Program-made: the position numbers and the translations under genes
The notes under the pieces: model-generated
Databases searched by the model: none
Told to the model about the DNA's origin: nothing
Seen by the model: only the letters and a program-made list of their open reading frames with translations
Part shown: positions 20,913 through 28,351 of the stretch, piece by piece
How positions within the stretch are numbered: position 1 is the first letter of the stretch
Layout: the number at the start of each line of letters is the position of its first letter
From: Kaustia mangrovi
GTDB taxonomy: Bacteria > Pseudomonadota > Alphaproteobacteria > Rhizobiales > Im1
DNA length: 64,000 bases
Direction: 5' to 3'
Assembly: GCF_015482775.1 (NCBI RefSeq)
Contig: NZ_CP058214.1
Span: 1,240,001-1,304,000, forward strand

Positions 20913-21641
20913 ATGTCCAGAGTGGCTATCGTCACCGGAGGAACACGCGGAATCGGAGCGGCCATCGCCCGGGGCCTGAAGGCGGACGGGTTCTCGGTCG
21001 CCGCCACCTATCACGGCAATGACGAGAAGGCGCAGGCCTTCAAGGCGGAGACCGGCATCCATGTCTTCAAGTGGGATGTCGCCGACCACGAGGCCTGCGC
21101 GGACGGCGTGGCCCGGGTCGAGGCCGATCTCGGCCCCGTCGACACGCTCGTCAACAATGCCGGCATCACCCGCGACGCGACATTGCACAAGATGAGCTAC
21201 GACCAGTGGTCGGCGGTGATCCGCACCAATCTCGATTCCATGTTCAACATGACCCGGCCCCTGATCGAGGGCATGCGCGAGCGCGGCTTCGGACGGATCG
21301 TCAACATCTCCTCCATCAACGGCCAGAAGGGCCAGATGGGCCAGTCCAACTATTCCGCCGCCAAGGCGGGCGTCATCGGTTTCACCAAGGCGCTCGCCCA
21401 GGAGAACGCCCGCAAGGGCATCACGGTGAACTGCATCTGCCCCGGCTATATCGACACCGACATGGTGGCCGCCGTGCCGGAGAAGGTGCTGGAGGGCATC
21501 GTCTCAGGCATTCCGGTCGGACGGCTCGGCAAGGCCGACGAGATCGCCGACATGACGGTTTATCTGGCACGCGAGCAGTGCGGCTTCACGACGGGCGCCG
21601 TGTTCACCGTGAATGGCGGCCAGTACATCGCCAACGGCTGA
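20913..21641 (+). CDS. phaB: Acetoacetyl-CoA reductase
   Basis: A 242-aa short-chain dehydrogenase that makes (R)-3-hydroxybutyryl-CoA with NADPH. The cofactor loop is VTGGTRGIG near residues 7-15, NNAG follows in DTLVNNAGITRD, and the catalytic Ser, Tyr and Lys are in IVNISSINGQKGQMGQSNYS and AAKAGVIGF. The end FTTGAVFTVNGGQYIANG fits PhaB exactly. GGGAGAGGGAGAAG upstream is a strong ribosome site. Confidence 0.96.
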   Translation: MSRVAIVTGGTRGIGAAIARGLKADGFSVAATYHGNDEKAQAFKAETGIHVFKWDVADHEACADGVARVEADLGPVDTLVNNAGITRDATLHKMSYDQWSAVIRTNLDSMFNMTRPLIEGMRERGFGRIVNISSINGQKGQMGQSNYSAAKAGVIGFTKALAQENARKGITVNCICPGYIDTDMVAAVPEKVLEGIVSGIPVGRLGKADEIADMTVYLAREQCGFTTGAVFTVNGGQYIANG

Positions 21642-21820
21642 CGGGCAAAACCCGCCGGGACCGCCGCGCGGCACGCGGGATCGACACGGCACAGCCTCTC
21701 CGCGGCAGGGGGCATTGCGCCCTCATGCCGTGTAGAGATTGTCTTGCTCGCGGACATGCTGCACAATCCCGGGCGATGCCGCCGTCACGCAATAGCGGCA
21801 CGGCTCATGGGAGGAATGAC

Positions 21821-23128
21821 ATGGCCCGCAAGGAACGTGGCTTTTTCGAGCTGTATTCGAAGGATCCCGAACGCGCCGACTACATGATCTTCGGGCGCAT
21901 CCCCTATCCCGACCGGCGGGGCTTCCTGAAGGGAGCGGGGCTCACCGCCATGACGGCGGTGCTTGGAACCGGTATCCCGTTTCACCGCAACATGCCCTCC
22001 GGCCTGATCCCGGCCGCGCTCGCGGAGGGGCTCCAGGACTTCAAGATCGAGGGCAAGGACGGGCTGACGGTGCTCAACGACCGGCCGGTCAATGCGGAAA
22101 CGCCCGCGCATCTCCTCGATGCCGACATCACGCCGACCGACCGGCACTTCATCCGCAATAACGGCATTCCGCCGGAGGAGGTCGATGCGTCGACCTGGAC
22201 GATCACCATAGACGGCCTCGTCGACGAGCCGCTCACGCTGACCATCGACGACCTGAAATCGCGCTTCGACGTCGTGACCTATGCGCTGCAGGTCGAATGC
22301 GGCGGCAATGGACGTGCCTTCTTCAACCCGCCGGCCAAGGGCAACCAGTGGACGGTCGGCGCCATCGCCAATTCCCGTTGGACGGGGGTCAGGCTGGCCG
22401 ACGTGCTGCGCGCGGCGGGCGTGAAGGACAGTGTCATCTACACCGCCCATTACGGCGCGGACACGCATCTGTCCGGCGATCCCGACAAGCTGCCCATCTC
22501 GCGCGGCGTGCCCATCGAGAAGGCGATGAGCCCCTACAACCTCATCGCCTTCGCGCAGAATGGCGGGCCGATCCACCCGATGAACGGCGCGCCGGTGCGC
22601 CTCGTCATTCCGGGCTGGCCGGGCTCGTGCAGCCAGAAATGGCTGAAGCGGATCGAGCTGCGCGACGTGGTCCATGACGGGCCGAAGATGACCGGCACTT
22701 CCTACCGGGTTCCCGAATACGACGTCGCGCCGGGCACGAAGGTGCCGACGGAGGACTTCAAGATCATCCAGTCCATGCCGGTGAAGTCGCTCATCACCTC
22801 GCCGCAGAGCGGCGTGGAGCTGCCGGCCGACACCCGCGCGCTCGCCGTTCGCGGCCATGCCTGGGCGGGCGACAATTTCGTCAGCCGCGTCGACGTGACC
22901 GCCGATTTCGGCAAGACCTGGGTGCAGGCCGAGCTCGGCGCCCCCGTAAACCCCTATGCCTGGCAGACCTGGAATGCGGAAATCCCCGTTCCCGGCCGCG
23001 GCTATTACGAGGTCTGGGCCCGCGCGACCGACAGCGAGGGCAATGAGCAGCCCTTCGCCATCAACTGGAACCCCAAGGGTTATCTCAACAACTCCCTGCA
23101 TCGGATTGCGGCGACGGTTCCGGCATGA
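21821..23128 (+). CDS. Sulfite dehydrogenase molybdenum subunit (SorA/SoxC-like)
   Basis: A 435-aa molybdopterin oxidoreductase of the sulfite oxidase family. A Tat-type signal DRRGFLKGAGLTAMTAV is near residues 32-48, so the enzyme is exported folded. The Mo-binding Cys is in YALQVECGGNGRAFF. Later segments PVRLVIPGWPGSCSQKWLKR and the C-terminal dimer domain (DVTADFGKTWVQAEL) are family features. The final 4 nt overlap the next gene, a c-type cytochrome, so sulfite electrons probably go to that protein. SoxC would need SoxD; the single small cytochrome favours a SorAB-type enzyme. Confidence 0.88.
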   Translation: MARKERGFFELYSKDPERADYMIFGRIPYPDRRGFLKGAGLTAMTAVLGTGIPFHRNMPSGLIPAALAEGLQDFKIEGKDGLTVLNDRPVNAETPAHLLDADITPTDRHFIRNNGIPPEEVDASTWTITIDGLVDEPLTLTIDDLKSRFDVVTYALQVECGGNGRAFFNPPAKGNQWTVGAIANSRWTGVRLADVLRAAGVKDSVIYTAHYGADTHLSGDPDKLPISRGVPIEKAMSPYNLIAFAQNGGPIHPMNGAPVRLVIPGWPGSCSQKWLKRIELRDVVHDGPKMTGTSYRVPEYDVAPGTKVPTEDFKIIQSMPVKSLITSPQSGVELPADTRALAVRGHAWAGDNFVSRVDVTADFGKTWVQAELGAPVNPYAWQTWNAEIPVPGRGYYEVWARATDSEGNEQPFAINWNPKGYLNNSLHRIAATVPA

Positions 23129-23490
23129 GGACACTGAAGGGGCGGATTGCCCGTGGAGGGCCGCTGCTTGCCGTGGCGGCCCTTCTCGTCTCCACCGCCG
23201 CGGCGGGCGCCGACGAGCTCGGCTCCGACTGGCCGGAGGGGCCGGGACGGGAGGATGTCGGCTATTTCTGCTCGGCCTGCCATTCGCTCGCCATCGTCAA
23301 GCAGCAGGGCCTGACCCGCGGCCAGTGGGACGAGATGTTCGACTGGATGGTGGAGGAACAGGGCATGCCGGAGCTCGAGGGCGAGATGCGCGAGGAGTTC
23401 CTCGATTATCTGTCGGAGAATTTCGGCCCCGACGACCGCGGCGAACCGCAGATGAGCACGCGGCCCCAGCCCCTCCAGCCGCAGAAATAG
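23125..23490 (+). CDS. Monoheme c-type cytochrome partner of the sulfite dehydrogenase
   Basis: A 121-aa periplasmic cytochrome. A signal peptide (GGPLLAVAALLVSTAAAGAD) precedes the single heme site YFCSACHSLAIV. Met in DWMVEEQGMPEL is a plausible axial ligand. The start ATGA overlaps the stop of the molybdenum subunit gene by 4 nt, indicating translational coupling. It resembles SorB-like electron acceptors, with a Pro/Gln-rich tail. Confidence 0.87.
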   Translation: MRTLKGRIARGGPLLAVAALLVSTAAAGADELGSDWPEGPGREDVGYFCSACHSLAIVKQQGLTRGQWDEMFDWMVEEQGMPELEGEMREEFLDYLSENFGPDDRGEPQMSTRPQPLQPQK

Positions 23491-23491
23491 C

Positions 23492-23509
23492 CGGGGCCGC
23501 TCGGCCCCG
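23492..23509. terminator. Short hairpin between the cytochrome and cupin genes
   Basis: CGGGGCCG (23492-23499) and CGGCCCCG (23502-23509) form a near-loopless palindrome between convergent stops. No T-run follows, so its terminator role is uncertain. Confidence 0.4.
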
Positions 23510-23515
23510 TGCCAG

Positions 23516-23959
23516 TCAGCGCCCGCGACCCGGAGCCCAGCCGGGCGGGGCGAGCTCGAAGCCGGAGAACTCGAAGGCGGGCGTGACCGTGCAGCCCACA
23601 AGCGTCCATGCGCCGAGCGAGCGCGCGCTCTGCCATGCGCCCGCCGCCACCAGATGCTGGGGCCGCTCGCCACCGCCAAGGTCGGGGCCGAGCGTGAAGG
23701 CCTCCTCCCCGACCCCGTCATGCGACAGGCCGAGGCGCAGCGGCGCGCCCGCATACCAGTGCCACATCTCGTCGGCGTCGACGCGGTGCCAGTGGCTTCG
23801 CTCGCCCTCGCGCAGGAGGTAGTAGATGGCCGTGCCCGCCGCGCGGACGCCCTCCTCGGCCTCGGCACGCCAGGTCTCGCGGAAGAACCCGCCCTCCGGG
23901 TGCGGCTCGAGCCCGAGCCGGGCGATGATCTCGTCGGCCATGGCCCCGTGATGCGGCAT
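23516..23959 (-). CDS. DUF985 cupin-fold protein
   Basis: A 147-aa cupin of the DUF985/YML079W family. The segments LEPHPEGGFFRETWRA, TAIYYLLREGERSHWHRVDA, DEMWHWYAGAPLRL and GAWTLVGCTVTPAFEFSGFE are the family core. HWH and the preceding Glu could bind metal. Some members were suggested to be sugar isomerases, but no activity is established. ATG 23959 follows GGGGAGGA. Confidence 0.87.
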   Translation of the reverse strand: MPHHGAMADEIIARLGLEPHPEGGFFRETWRAEAEEGVRAAGTAIYYLLREGERSHWHRVDADEMWHWYAGAPLRLGLSHDGVGEEAFTLGPDLGGGERPQHLVAAGAWQSARSLGAWTLVGCTVTPAFEFSGFELAPPGWAPGRGR

Positions 23960-23990
23960 GTCGCGTCCTCCCCTTTCCGGCAATCCGTCC

Positions 23991-25064
23991 TCAGAACAGC
24001 GGCGGGATCTCGGCGACCTTGAAGGGGCCGAAATAGATCTTGCCCTTCTTGACCCGCATGTCGACGCTGATCGCGCCCTTGTCCCCGGTCGTCGCGCCCT
24101 CCAGGAAGGAAAGCAGGCCGGCGGCGAGTTGGGCCTCGGTCCGGCCGATCTTTCCGGCGCGCTCGAATTTCGACAAGAGGCCCTTCATATTGACGACCTC
24201 CGCAGTCAGATCCCCGGTCGCGCGGCCGCGCTTGTCGAGTGCCAGAGTGCCGCGCGCGACGAAGGAGACCGGCCCGCTCTTGGCCAGCAGCCGGTCCACC
24301 GTCAGCGTGCCGCCATCGGCAGCGAAGCCGCGCAGGGCGACATCCGGATTGTCGATCGGGTAAGGCACCCTGTCGGCACGCGCGCGAAGCTCGAACCGGT
24401 CGAGGTCGAGCGGTTCCCCGAGCGCGGAGACAAGCCCACGGCCTTCCGCCCTGACCGCGCTGCCGTCGCTCGCCAGTTCCAACTGGGCGCGCCCGTCGCG
24501 CGGCGGGTCCACGAAGCGGAAATGCAGGTCGAAACTGTCGGCGGAGATGTTCGTGACCCGGGCATCGCCCGCGCCGTCATGCTTGCGCTCGGTGATGTCG
24601 GCGCGCAAAGCCTCCACGACGAGGGAGAGCCGGTCCGGCCGGTGCCGGTCGAACCGGACGCTCGCCGTGGCGGGGTCGTAGGTCGCGGCCAGCGCGAAGG
24701 AGGGCTCGCCGGCGCCCGGATCGAGGCTGCGCATGGCTGCCGGCGAGGCGCCCGCGGCAAGCACATGCTGGGGATCGTAGACCTGCGAGACGGTCTGAAG
24801 GCCCGCGAGCCTGATCTCGCTCGTCCCGTCGCGCGAGCTCCAGGAGAGCTCCAGCGGTTCGCAATCCATCTCCACGCGGAAGGGATAGCCGCCCCAGCCC
24901 TGGCTGCCGCAGCCGAGCGTCACGCCGGCATCCTCGGCATGCGCCTGCCAGCGGCCGAATTCCTCCTTCGCCTTGGAGAACATGAACCACCAATAGCCCG
25001 ACCAGGCGAGCGCCAGGGCGATCACCAGAGCAAGGGGCAGCGCCATTCTGTAGGGCCTGGACAT
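23991..25064 (-). CDS. DUF2125 membrane-anchored protein
   Basis: A 357-aa protein of the alphaproteobacterial DUF2125 family. An N-terminal transmembrane anchor (MALPLALVIALALAWSGYWW) precedes the LGCGSQGWGGYPFRVEMDC motif typical of the family. The rest is a long beta-rich periplasmic region, ending FGPFKVAEIPPLF. Function is unknown; fold resemblance to envelope-spanning AsmA/DUF945 proteins is only inferred. It lies 31 bp upstream of the cupin gene on the same strand, which suggests a shared transcript. Confidence 0.85.
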   Translation of the reverse strand: MSRPYRMALPLALVIALALAWSGYWWFMFSKAKEEFGRWQAHAEDAGVTLGCGSQGWGGYPFRVEMDCEPLELSWSSRDGTSEIRLAGLQTVSQVYDPQHVLAAGASPAAMRSLDPGAGEPSFALAATYDPATASVRFDRHRPDRLSLVVEALRADITERKHDGAGDARVTNISADSFDLHFRFVDPPRDGRAQLELASDGSAVRAEGRGLVSALGEPLDLDRFELRARADRVPYPIDNPDVALRGFAADGGTLTVDRLLAKSGPVSFVARGTLALDKRGRATGDLTAEVVNMKGLLSKFERAGKIGRTEAQLAAGLLSFLEGATTGDKGAISVDMRVKKGKIYFGPFKVAEIPPLF

Positions 25065-25192
25065 TGCAGTGCGGGGTCCATTCGCTATATGACGGCACGC
25101 GTCACGCAAGACGCCATCCATCGCGTTCCCGCGCCGCTCGCTGTGGGACGCGGATAACGGGCAATCCTGCCGGGAGCGACGATTCGGGCGGC

Positions 25193-25744
25193 ATGATGAA
25201 TGAGTTTTGGGTCTTTGGCTACGGCTCGCTGATGTGGCGGCCGGGCTTCGCGTTCGCGGAACGCCGGGAGGCGACGCTGGTCGGCGCCCATCGCCGGCTT
25301 TGCGTCTATTCCCATGTGCATCGCGGCACGCCGGACCGGCCGGGCCTCGTTCTGGGGCTCGACCGCGGCGGCTCCTGCCGCGGCATGGCCTTTCGCGTCA
25401 TGCCTGAACAATGGGAAGAGACGCTCGCCTATCTGCGCGAGCGCGAGCAGGCCACCATGGTCTATCGCGAGGCCTGGCGCACCGTGACCCTGCCGGCGAC
25501 GGACGACGCGCCCGCCCGCGAGGCCCGTGCGCTCGCCTATCTGGTCGACCGTCGCCATCCCCAATATGCCGGCCATATCGGGGCGGACGAGCAATTGCCC
25601 TATGTGCTGAACGGCCATGGACGCTCCGGTCCCTGCCCGGACTATGTCCGCAATACCGTGGTCCACCTTCGCGAGATGGGAATCGCCGACCCGCTCCTGG
25701 AACGCCTCGTCGCCCTGATGGACGACGCCGCGCAGACCGTCTGA
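25193..25744 (+). CDS. ChaC-like gamma-glutamylcyclotransferase
   Basis: A 183-aa protein of the ChaC/GGCT family. The N-terminal substrate loop WVFGYGSLMWRPGF and the later YLREREQATMVYREAW region, with a candidate catalytic Glu, are diagnostic. The C-terminal part RSGPCPDYVRNTVVHLREMGI matches ChaC. Such enzymes cleave glutathione to 5-oxoproline and Cys-Gly. The start could be ATG 25193 or 25196; upstream pairing to 16S rRNA is weak (GGGAG, spaced far). It is divergent from DUF2125. Confidence 0.87.
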   Translation: MMNEFWVFGYGSLMWRPGFAFAERREATLVGAHRRLCVYSHVHRGTPDRPGLVLGLDRGGSCRGMAFRVMPEQWEETLAYLREREQATMVYREAWRTVTLPATDDAPAREARALAYLVDRRHPQYAGHIGADEQLPYVLNGHGRSGPCPDYVRNTVVHLREMGIADPLLERLVALMDDAAQTV

Positions 25745-25757
25745 TCCCGAAAGCCGC

Positions 25758-26285
25758 TCAGCAGAGGGACGGCGCCGCGCACGCCCCCTCGCCCGTCGCG
25801 GCCTCGCCGGCCGACGGCCACAGGGAGAGCTGGGTATCGCGGTCCACCCGGTTCGCCGGCCGCGTGGCCCTCTTGCGGCAGGGGGTAGGAACGTCGCGCG
25901 CCATGGGCCGGACCGGGTCCGTCACCTCCGCCCCCAGCGCCGCGCGCAGATCGTCCAGCACCGAGCGCGCCTCCGCCTCGTCATCGGCCAGGAGATGCAC
26001 ATGGATTTCGTCGATGCGCCCGAGCGCGTGCACCGCGCCGGGCAGGATCGCCGCCCCGAGCCCGCAGAACGCGGGAAGCCGGCCTGCAGCGAGCGGCACG
26101 CGCCGCCCGGCAGCGTCCCGGCGCACCGCGATATAGACCGCGCCCGGCACCGGCGGACAGGCATCCGCCGCATAGATGCTGTGGATATAGGGGCGCCCCG
26201 ACCGGCCGCGCCAGTACCAGAAACGGTCGCCGAAACCGCCATCGCGGTTGACCCGGGCCGATTTGGAGAGTGCGTGCGTCATCAT
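25758..26285 (-). CDS. Unknown SOS-box gene with C-terminal clamp-binding-like motif
   Basis: A 174-175 aa protein I do not recognise as a named family. The N-terminal half has an aromatic, Arg-rich segment (DGGFGDRFWYWRGRSGRPYI) and a beta-strand pattern around GAVYIAVRRD. The middle (LGRIDEIHVHLLADDEAEA) looks like a small alpha/beta domain. The C-terminal tail is basic and contains QLSLWP at about residues 151-156, close to the sliding-clamp-binding consensus QL[SD]LF. The start codon directly follows a perfect SOS box and lies at the expected transcription start, so the mRNA may be leaderless. It is 32 bp downstream of ycaQ on the same strand. A role in DNA-damage response is inferred. 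Confidence 0.7.
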   Translation of the reverse strand: MMTHALSKSARVNRDGGFGDRFWYWRGRSGRPYIHSIYAADACPPVPGAVYIAVRRDAAGRRVPLAAGRLPAFCGLGAAILPGAVHALGRIDEIHVHLLADDEAEARSVLDDLRAALGAEVTDPVRPMARDVPTPCRKRATRPANRVDRDTQLSLWPSAGEAATGEGACAAPSLC

Positions 26286-26287
26286 GA

Positions 26288-26302
26288 GAACAAAAATAGA
26301 AC
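26288..26302 (-). promoter_or_regulatory. LexA/SOS box upstream of the unknown gene
   Basis: GAAC-AAAAATA-GAAC is a perfect GAAC-N7-GAAC site, the alphaproteobacterial LexA consensus. It overlaps the -10 (TATTTT, 26293-26298) of a promoter whose -35 is TTGACC at 26316-26321 with a 17-bp spacer. The gene starts at 26285, so transcription would begin at or next to the start codon. The -35 overlaps the ycaQ stop codon. Confidence 0.75.
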
Positions 26303-26317
26303 ATTTGCGAATGCCGG

Positions 26318-27532
26318 TCAAGCCTCGCCGCGCCTGCACCGCCCGAACGCCTCGTCCGCCCTGACCTCCTCCAACTCCGCAAAGCGCGCCAGGCGGTCCA
26401 GGGCACGGCGCAATCCCGTCTCGCGGGACGGCGTCAGGCGCATGCGCGGCTCGAGCCACAGGCCCCGGGCCTCGAGGACGCCATCCCCGCGATGGGCCTT
26501 CAGGTCGATCCGTCCGACGAAACGGTCGCCCTCGAGGATGGGCAGCACGTAATAGCCATAGGTGCGCTTGTTCGCCGGCACGAAGACCTCGATGCGATAG
26601 TCGAAGCCGAACAGACGCTCGGCGCGCCGGCGGTCGCGGATCGCCGGATCGAACGGGCTGACGAGGCGCAGCGTCTTCGAGGGCGGGGCCAGATCGTCGA
26701 GCCGCCCCTCGATTTCGTTGAAGGCCCAGGCCTTGCGCAGGCGCCCATCCGCGCCCTCCACCGCGATCTCCACGATGTCGCGACCGTTCTCAGCCTCCGC
26801 CCATGCCCGCGCCTCCTCCGGGGAGACGAGATCCCAGAAGGCGGCGAGCTCGCCATGGGTCGCGAAGCCGAGCCGCGCCAGCGCCTCCCGGCAGGCCCAG
26901 TCGACGGTTTCCGCGCGCGACGGTTCGCGGCTGCGGTGCTCGTCGGGGATCACCCGCTCGGTCAGGTCGTAGACCTTCTCGAACCGCTCGCGCCGGGCAA
27001 TGGCGAGCGCGCCGGCGCGCCAGAGATATTCGAGCGCCGTCTTGGACGGCCCCCAGCCCCACCAGGCGCCCTCGCCCTTGTGGGCATCGTCGAAATCGCG
27101 CGCCATGAGCGGACCCTCGCGCGCGACCCTGTCGTGAACGGCGCGGATCACCGCGTGGGCATCGTCGCCGAGCCGCGCGCGCCAGACCGGCTTCTCCAGC
27201 CGCTCACGCGCCTCGTCGAAGCGGTGGCGCCAATGCGGGAAGTACTCGACCGGGATGAGCGAGGCATCATGCGTCCAGTGCTCGAACAGCGCGGCGTCCT
27301 TGCCGTGCAGCCGGTCCAGATGGCTCCGGCGATAGCCGGTCAGCCGGCTGTAGAGGATCATGTGATGGGCGCGCTCGACCGTATTGATGGAGTCGAGCTG
27401 CACAAAGCCCAGGGCCCGCACCGTCTCCAGCACCCGATCCGCCGTCGCGCGCCCGAGCGAACGGTCCGAGAGCCCGTGACCGTCGAGGAAGAGATGCCGT
27501 GCCTGCCTGTTGGTAAGAGTGATCTCCGCCAC
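26318..27532 (-). CDS. ycaQ: YcaQ-family DNA interstrand-crosslink glycosylase
   Basis: A 404-aa winged-helix protein of the YcaQ/AlkX family (DUF1006). The N-terminal HTH-like region and the QLDSINTVERAHHMILYSRL segment, with the catalytic QxD, are conserved. Further blocks are RLHGKDAALFEHWTHDASLI, PVEYFPHWRHRF and the C-terminal RIEVFVPANKRTYGYYVLPI. E. coli YcaQ unhooks nitrogen-mustard crosslinks. The GTG start at 27532 has GGGGAG upstream. The gene has its own SOS-box promoter, unusual information for this family, and is followed by the unknown clamp-motif gene. Confidence 0.87.
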   Translation of the reverse strand: MAEITLTNRQARHLFLDGHGLSDRSLGRATADRVLETVRALGFVQLDSINTVERAHHMILYSRLTGYRRSHLDRLHGKDAALFEHWTHDASLIPVEYFPHWRHRFDEARERLEKPVWRARLGDDAHAVIRAVHDRVAREGPLMARDFDDAHKGEGAWWGWGPSKTALEYLWRAGALAIARRERFEKVYDLTERVIPDEHRSREPSRAETVDWACREALARLGFATHGELAAFWDLVSPEEARAWAEAENGRDIVEIAVEGADGRLRKAWAFNEIEGRLDDLAPPSKTLRLVSPFDPAIRDRRRAERLFGFDYRIEVFVPANKRTYGYYVLPILEGDRFVGRIDLKAHRGDGVLEARGLWLEPRMRLTPSRETGLRRALDRLARFAELEEVRADEAFGRCRRGEA

Positions 27533-27603
27533 GCCGATTCCGCTCCCCGTCCTGTCTTTCCGCCCTGATCCGGAACGCCCTGCCGACTCGGGCAGGGTCC
27601 GCC

Positions 27604-27618
27604 GAACAAAATAGGAAC
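27604..27618 (-). promoter_or_regulatory. LexA/SOS box upstream of ycaQ
   Basis: GAAC-AAAATAG-GAAC is a perfect GAAC-N7-GAAC site, 72 bp before the ycaQ start. It overlaps a -10 of TATTTT (27608-27613); the -35 TTGACG (27632-27637) is 18 bp upstream. The design closely copies the promoter of the next gene. Confidence 0.75.
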
Positions 27619-27702
27619 GCAAAGGCCGTCCCGTCAAATGCCGAGGACGGCGAGGCAACCATTGATAATCCCGATGAGCCCATCGGCTCGCCGCCCCCTA
27701 TG

Positions 27703-27786
27703 GTCGGGATCGCGTTCGCGCGTTCGGGTTGGCCGGCGTCCCCTCCCTCCCGCCACCCGGCCCGGACGGGCGAACGCGATCCCGAC
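27703..27786. repeat. Large imperfect inverted repeat
   Basis: GTCGGGATCGCGTTCGC (27703-27719) is repeated in perfect inverse at 27770-27786 (GCGAACGCGATCCCGAC). An inner pair, CGTTCGGG and CCCGGACG, extends the stem with one mismatch. It ends 10 bp before a possible start of the orphan gene and could form a strong leader hairpin or be a mobile palindrome. A smaller hairpin CCGATG/CATCGG lies at 27671-27686. Confidence 0.7.
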
Positions 27787-27795
27787 GCGCCTCCA

Positions 27796-28227
27796 ATGGC
27801 GCAGCCCATCGCGAAGCAAGAGGACAAGCAGCCCATGCCCGGCAACACGACCTACTTCCACACCGTCAAGGGCCATGGCGCCCCGTTTGTCATGGAAACC
27901 CCGCCGGAAGGCTCCGGCAATTTCACGAGCGGCAGGAAAGCCGCCCAGACCCTCGCGTCCAACATTCCCGACAATACCAAGACCATCGACCTCAGATCCT
28001 GCAACAGCGGCACCGGCGGCTGGTTCTCGAACGCCCAGATGCTGGCGAACGAGACCGGTCGCAACGTGTTCGGCTATGCGGGGCGCGTCGGCGAGACCCA
28101 TAACGACGGGGAAAGGCGGAGGTTCGAGCCCCAGTCGCCGACACGCGCGGCCTTTGCGGGCGCCGTCAACAACGCGCTGGGTTCGATTGGCGCGGGCGGT
28201 CTCCACTGCTGCAGAAGGCACAAGTAA
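27796..28227 (+). CDS. Orphan hypothetical protein with HG and SCNSG motifs
   Basis: A 143-aa (or 130-aa from ATG 27835) protein of unknown function. TVKGHGAPFVM is followed about 45 residues later by KTIDLRSCNSGTGGWFSNAQ and MLANETGRNVFGYAGRVGE. The His-Gly then SC-SG order, with an 'LxSCNSG...AxxLA...G' pattern, recalls clan CD-like cysteine peptidase or polymorphic-toxin domains. This resemblance is only by eye. There is no signal peptide. ATG 27835 has the better ribosome site (AAGAGGA, spaced far). The C-terminus is Cys/Arg-rich (LHCCRRHK). The gene has no functional neighbours and may have been acquired. Confidence 0.5.
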   Translation: MAQPIAKQEDKQPMPGNTTYFHTVKGHGAPFVMETPPEGSGNFTSGRKAAQTLASNIPDNTKTIDLRSCNSGTGGWFSNAQMLANETGRNVFGYAGRVGETHNDGERRRFEPQSPTRAAFAGAVNNALGSIGAGGLHCCRRHK

Positions 28228-28351
28228 GCGTTCGGGCCGGGGGCGCGGGGCCCGGTCATCCGGCATGCGGACGACCGGGCCCCGCATCGCGCCGGCGCGC
28301 CCGGAACGGACGGCGCCATGCGGTCGGACATAGCCGAAGCCGTCGGTCCCG

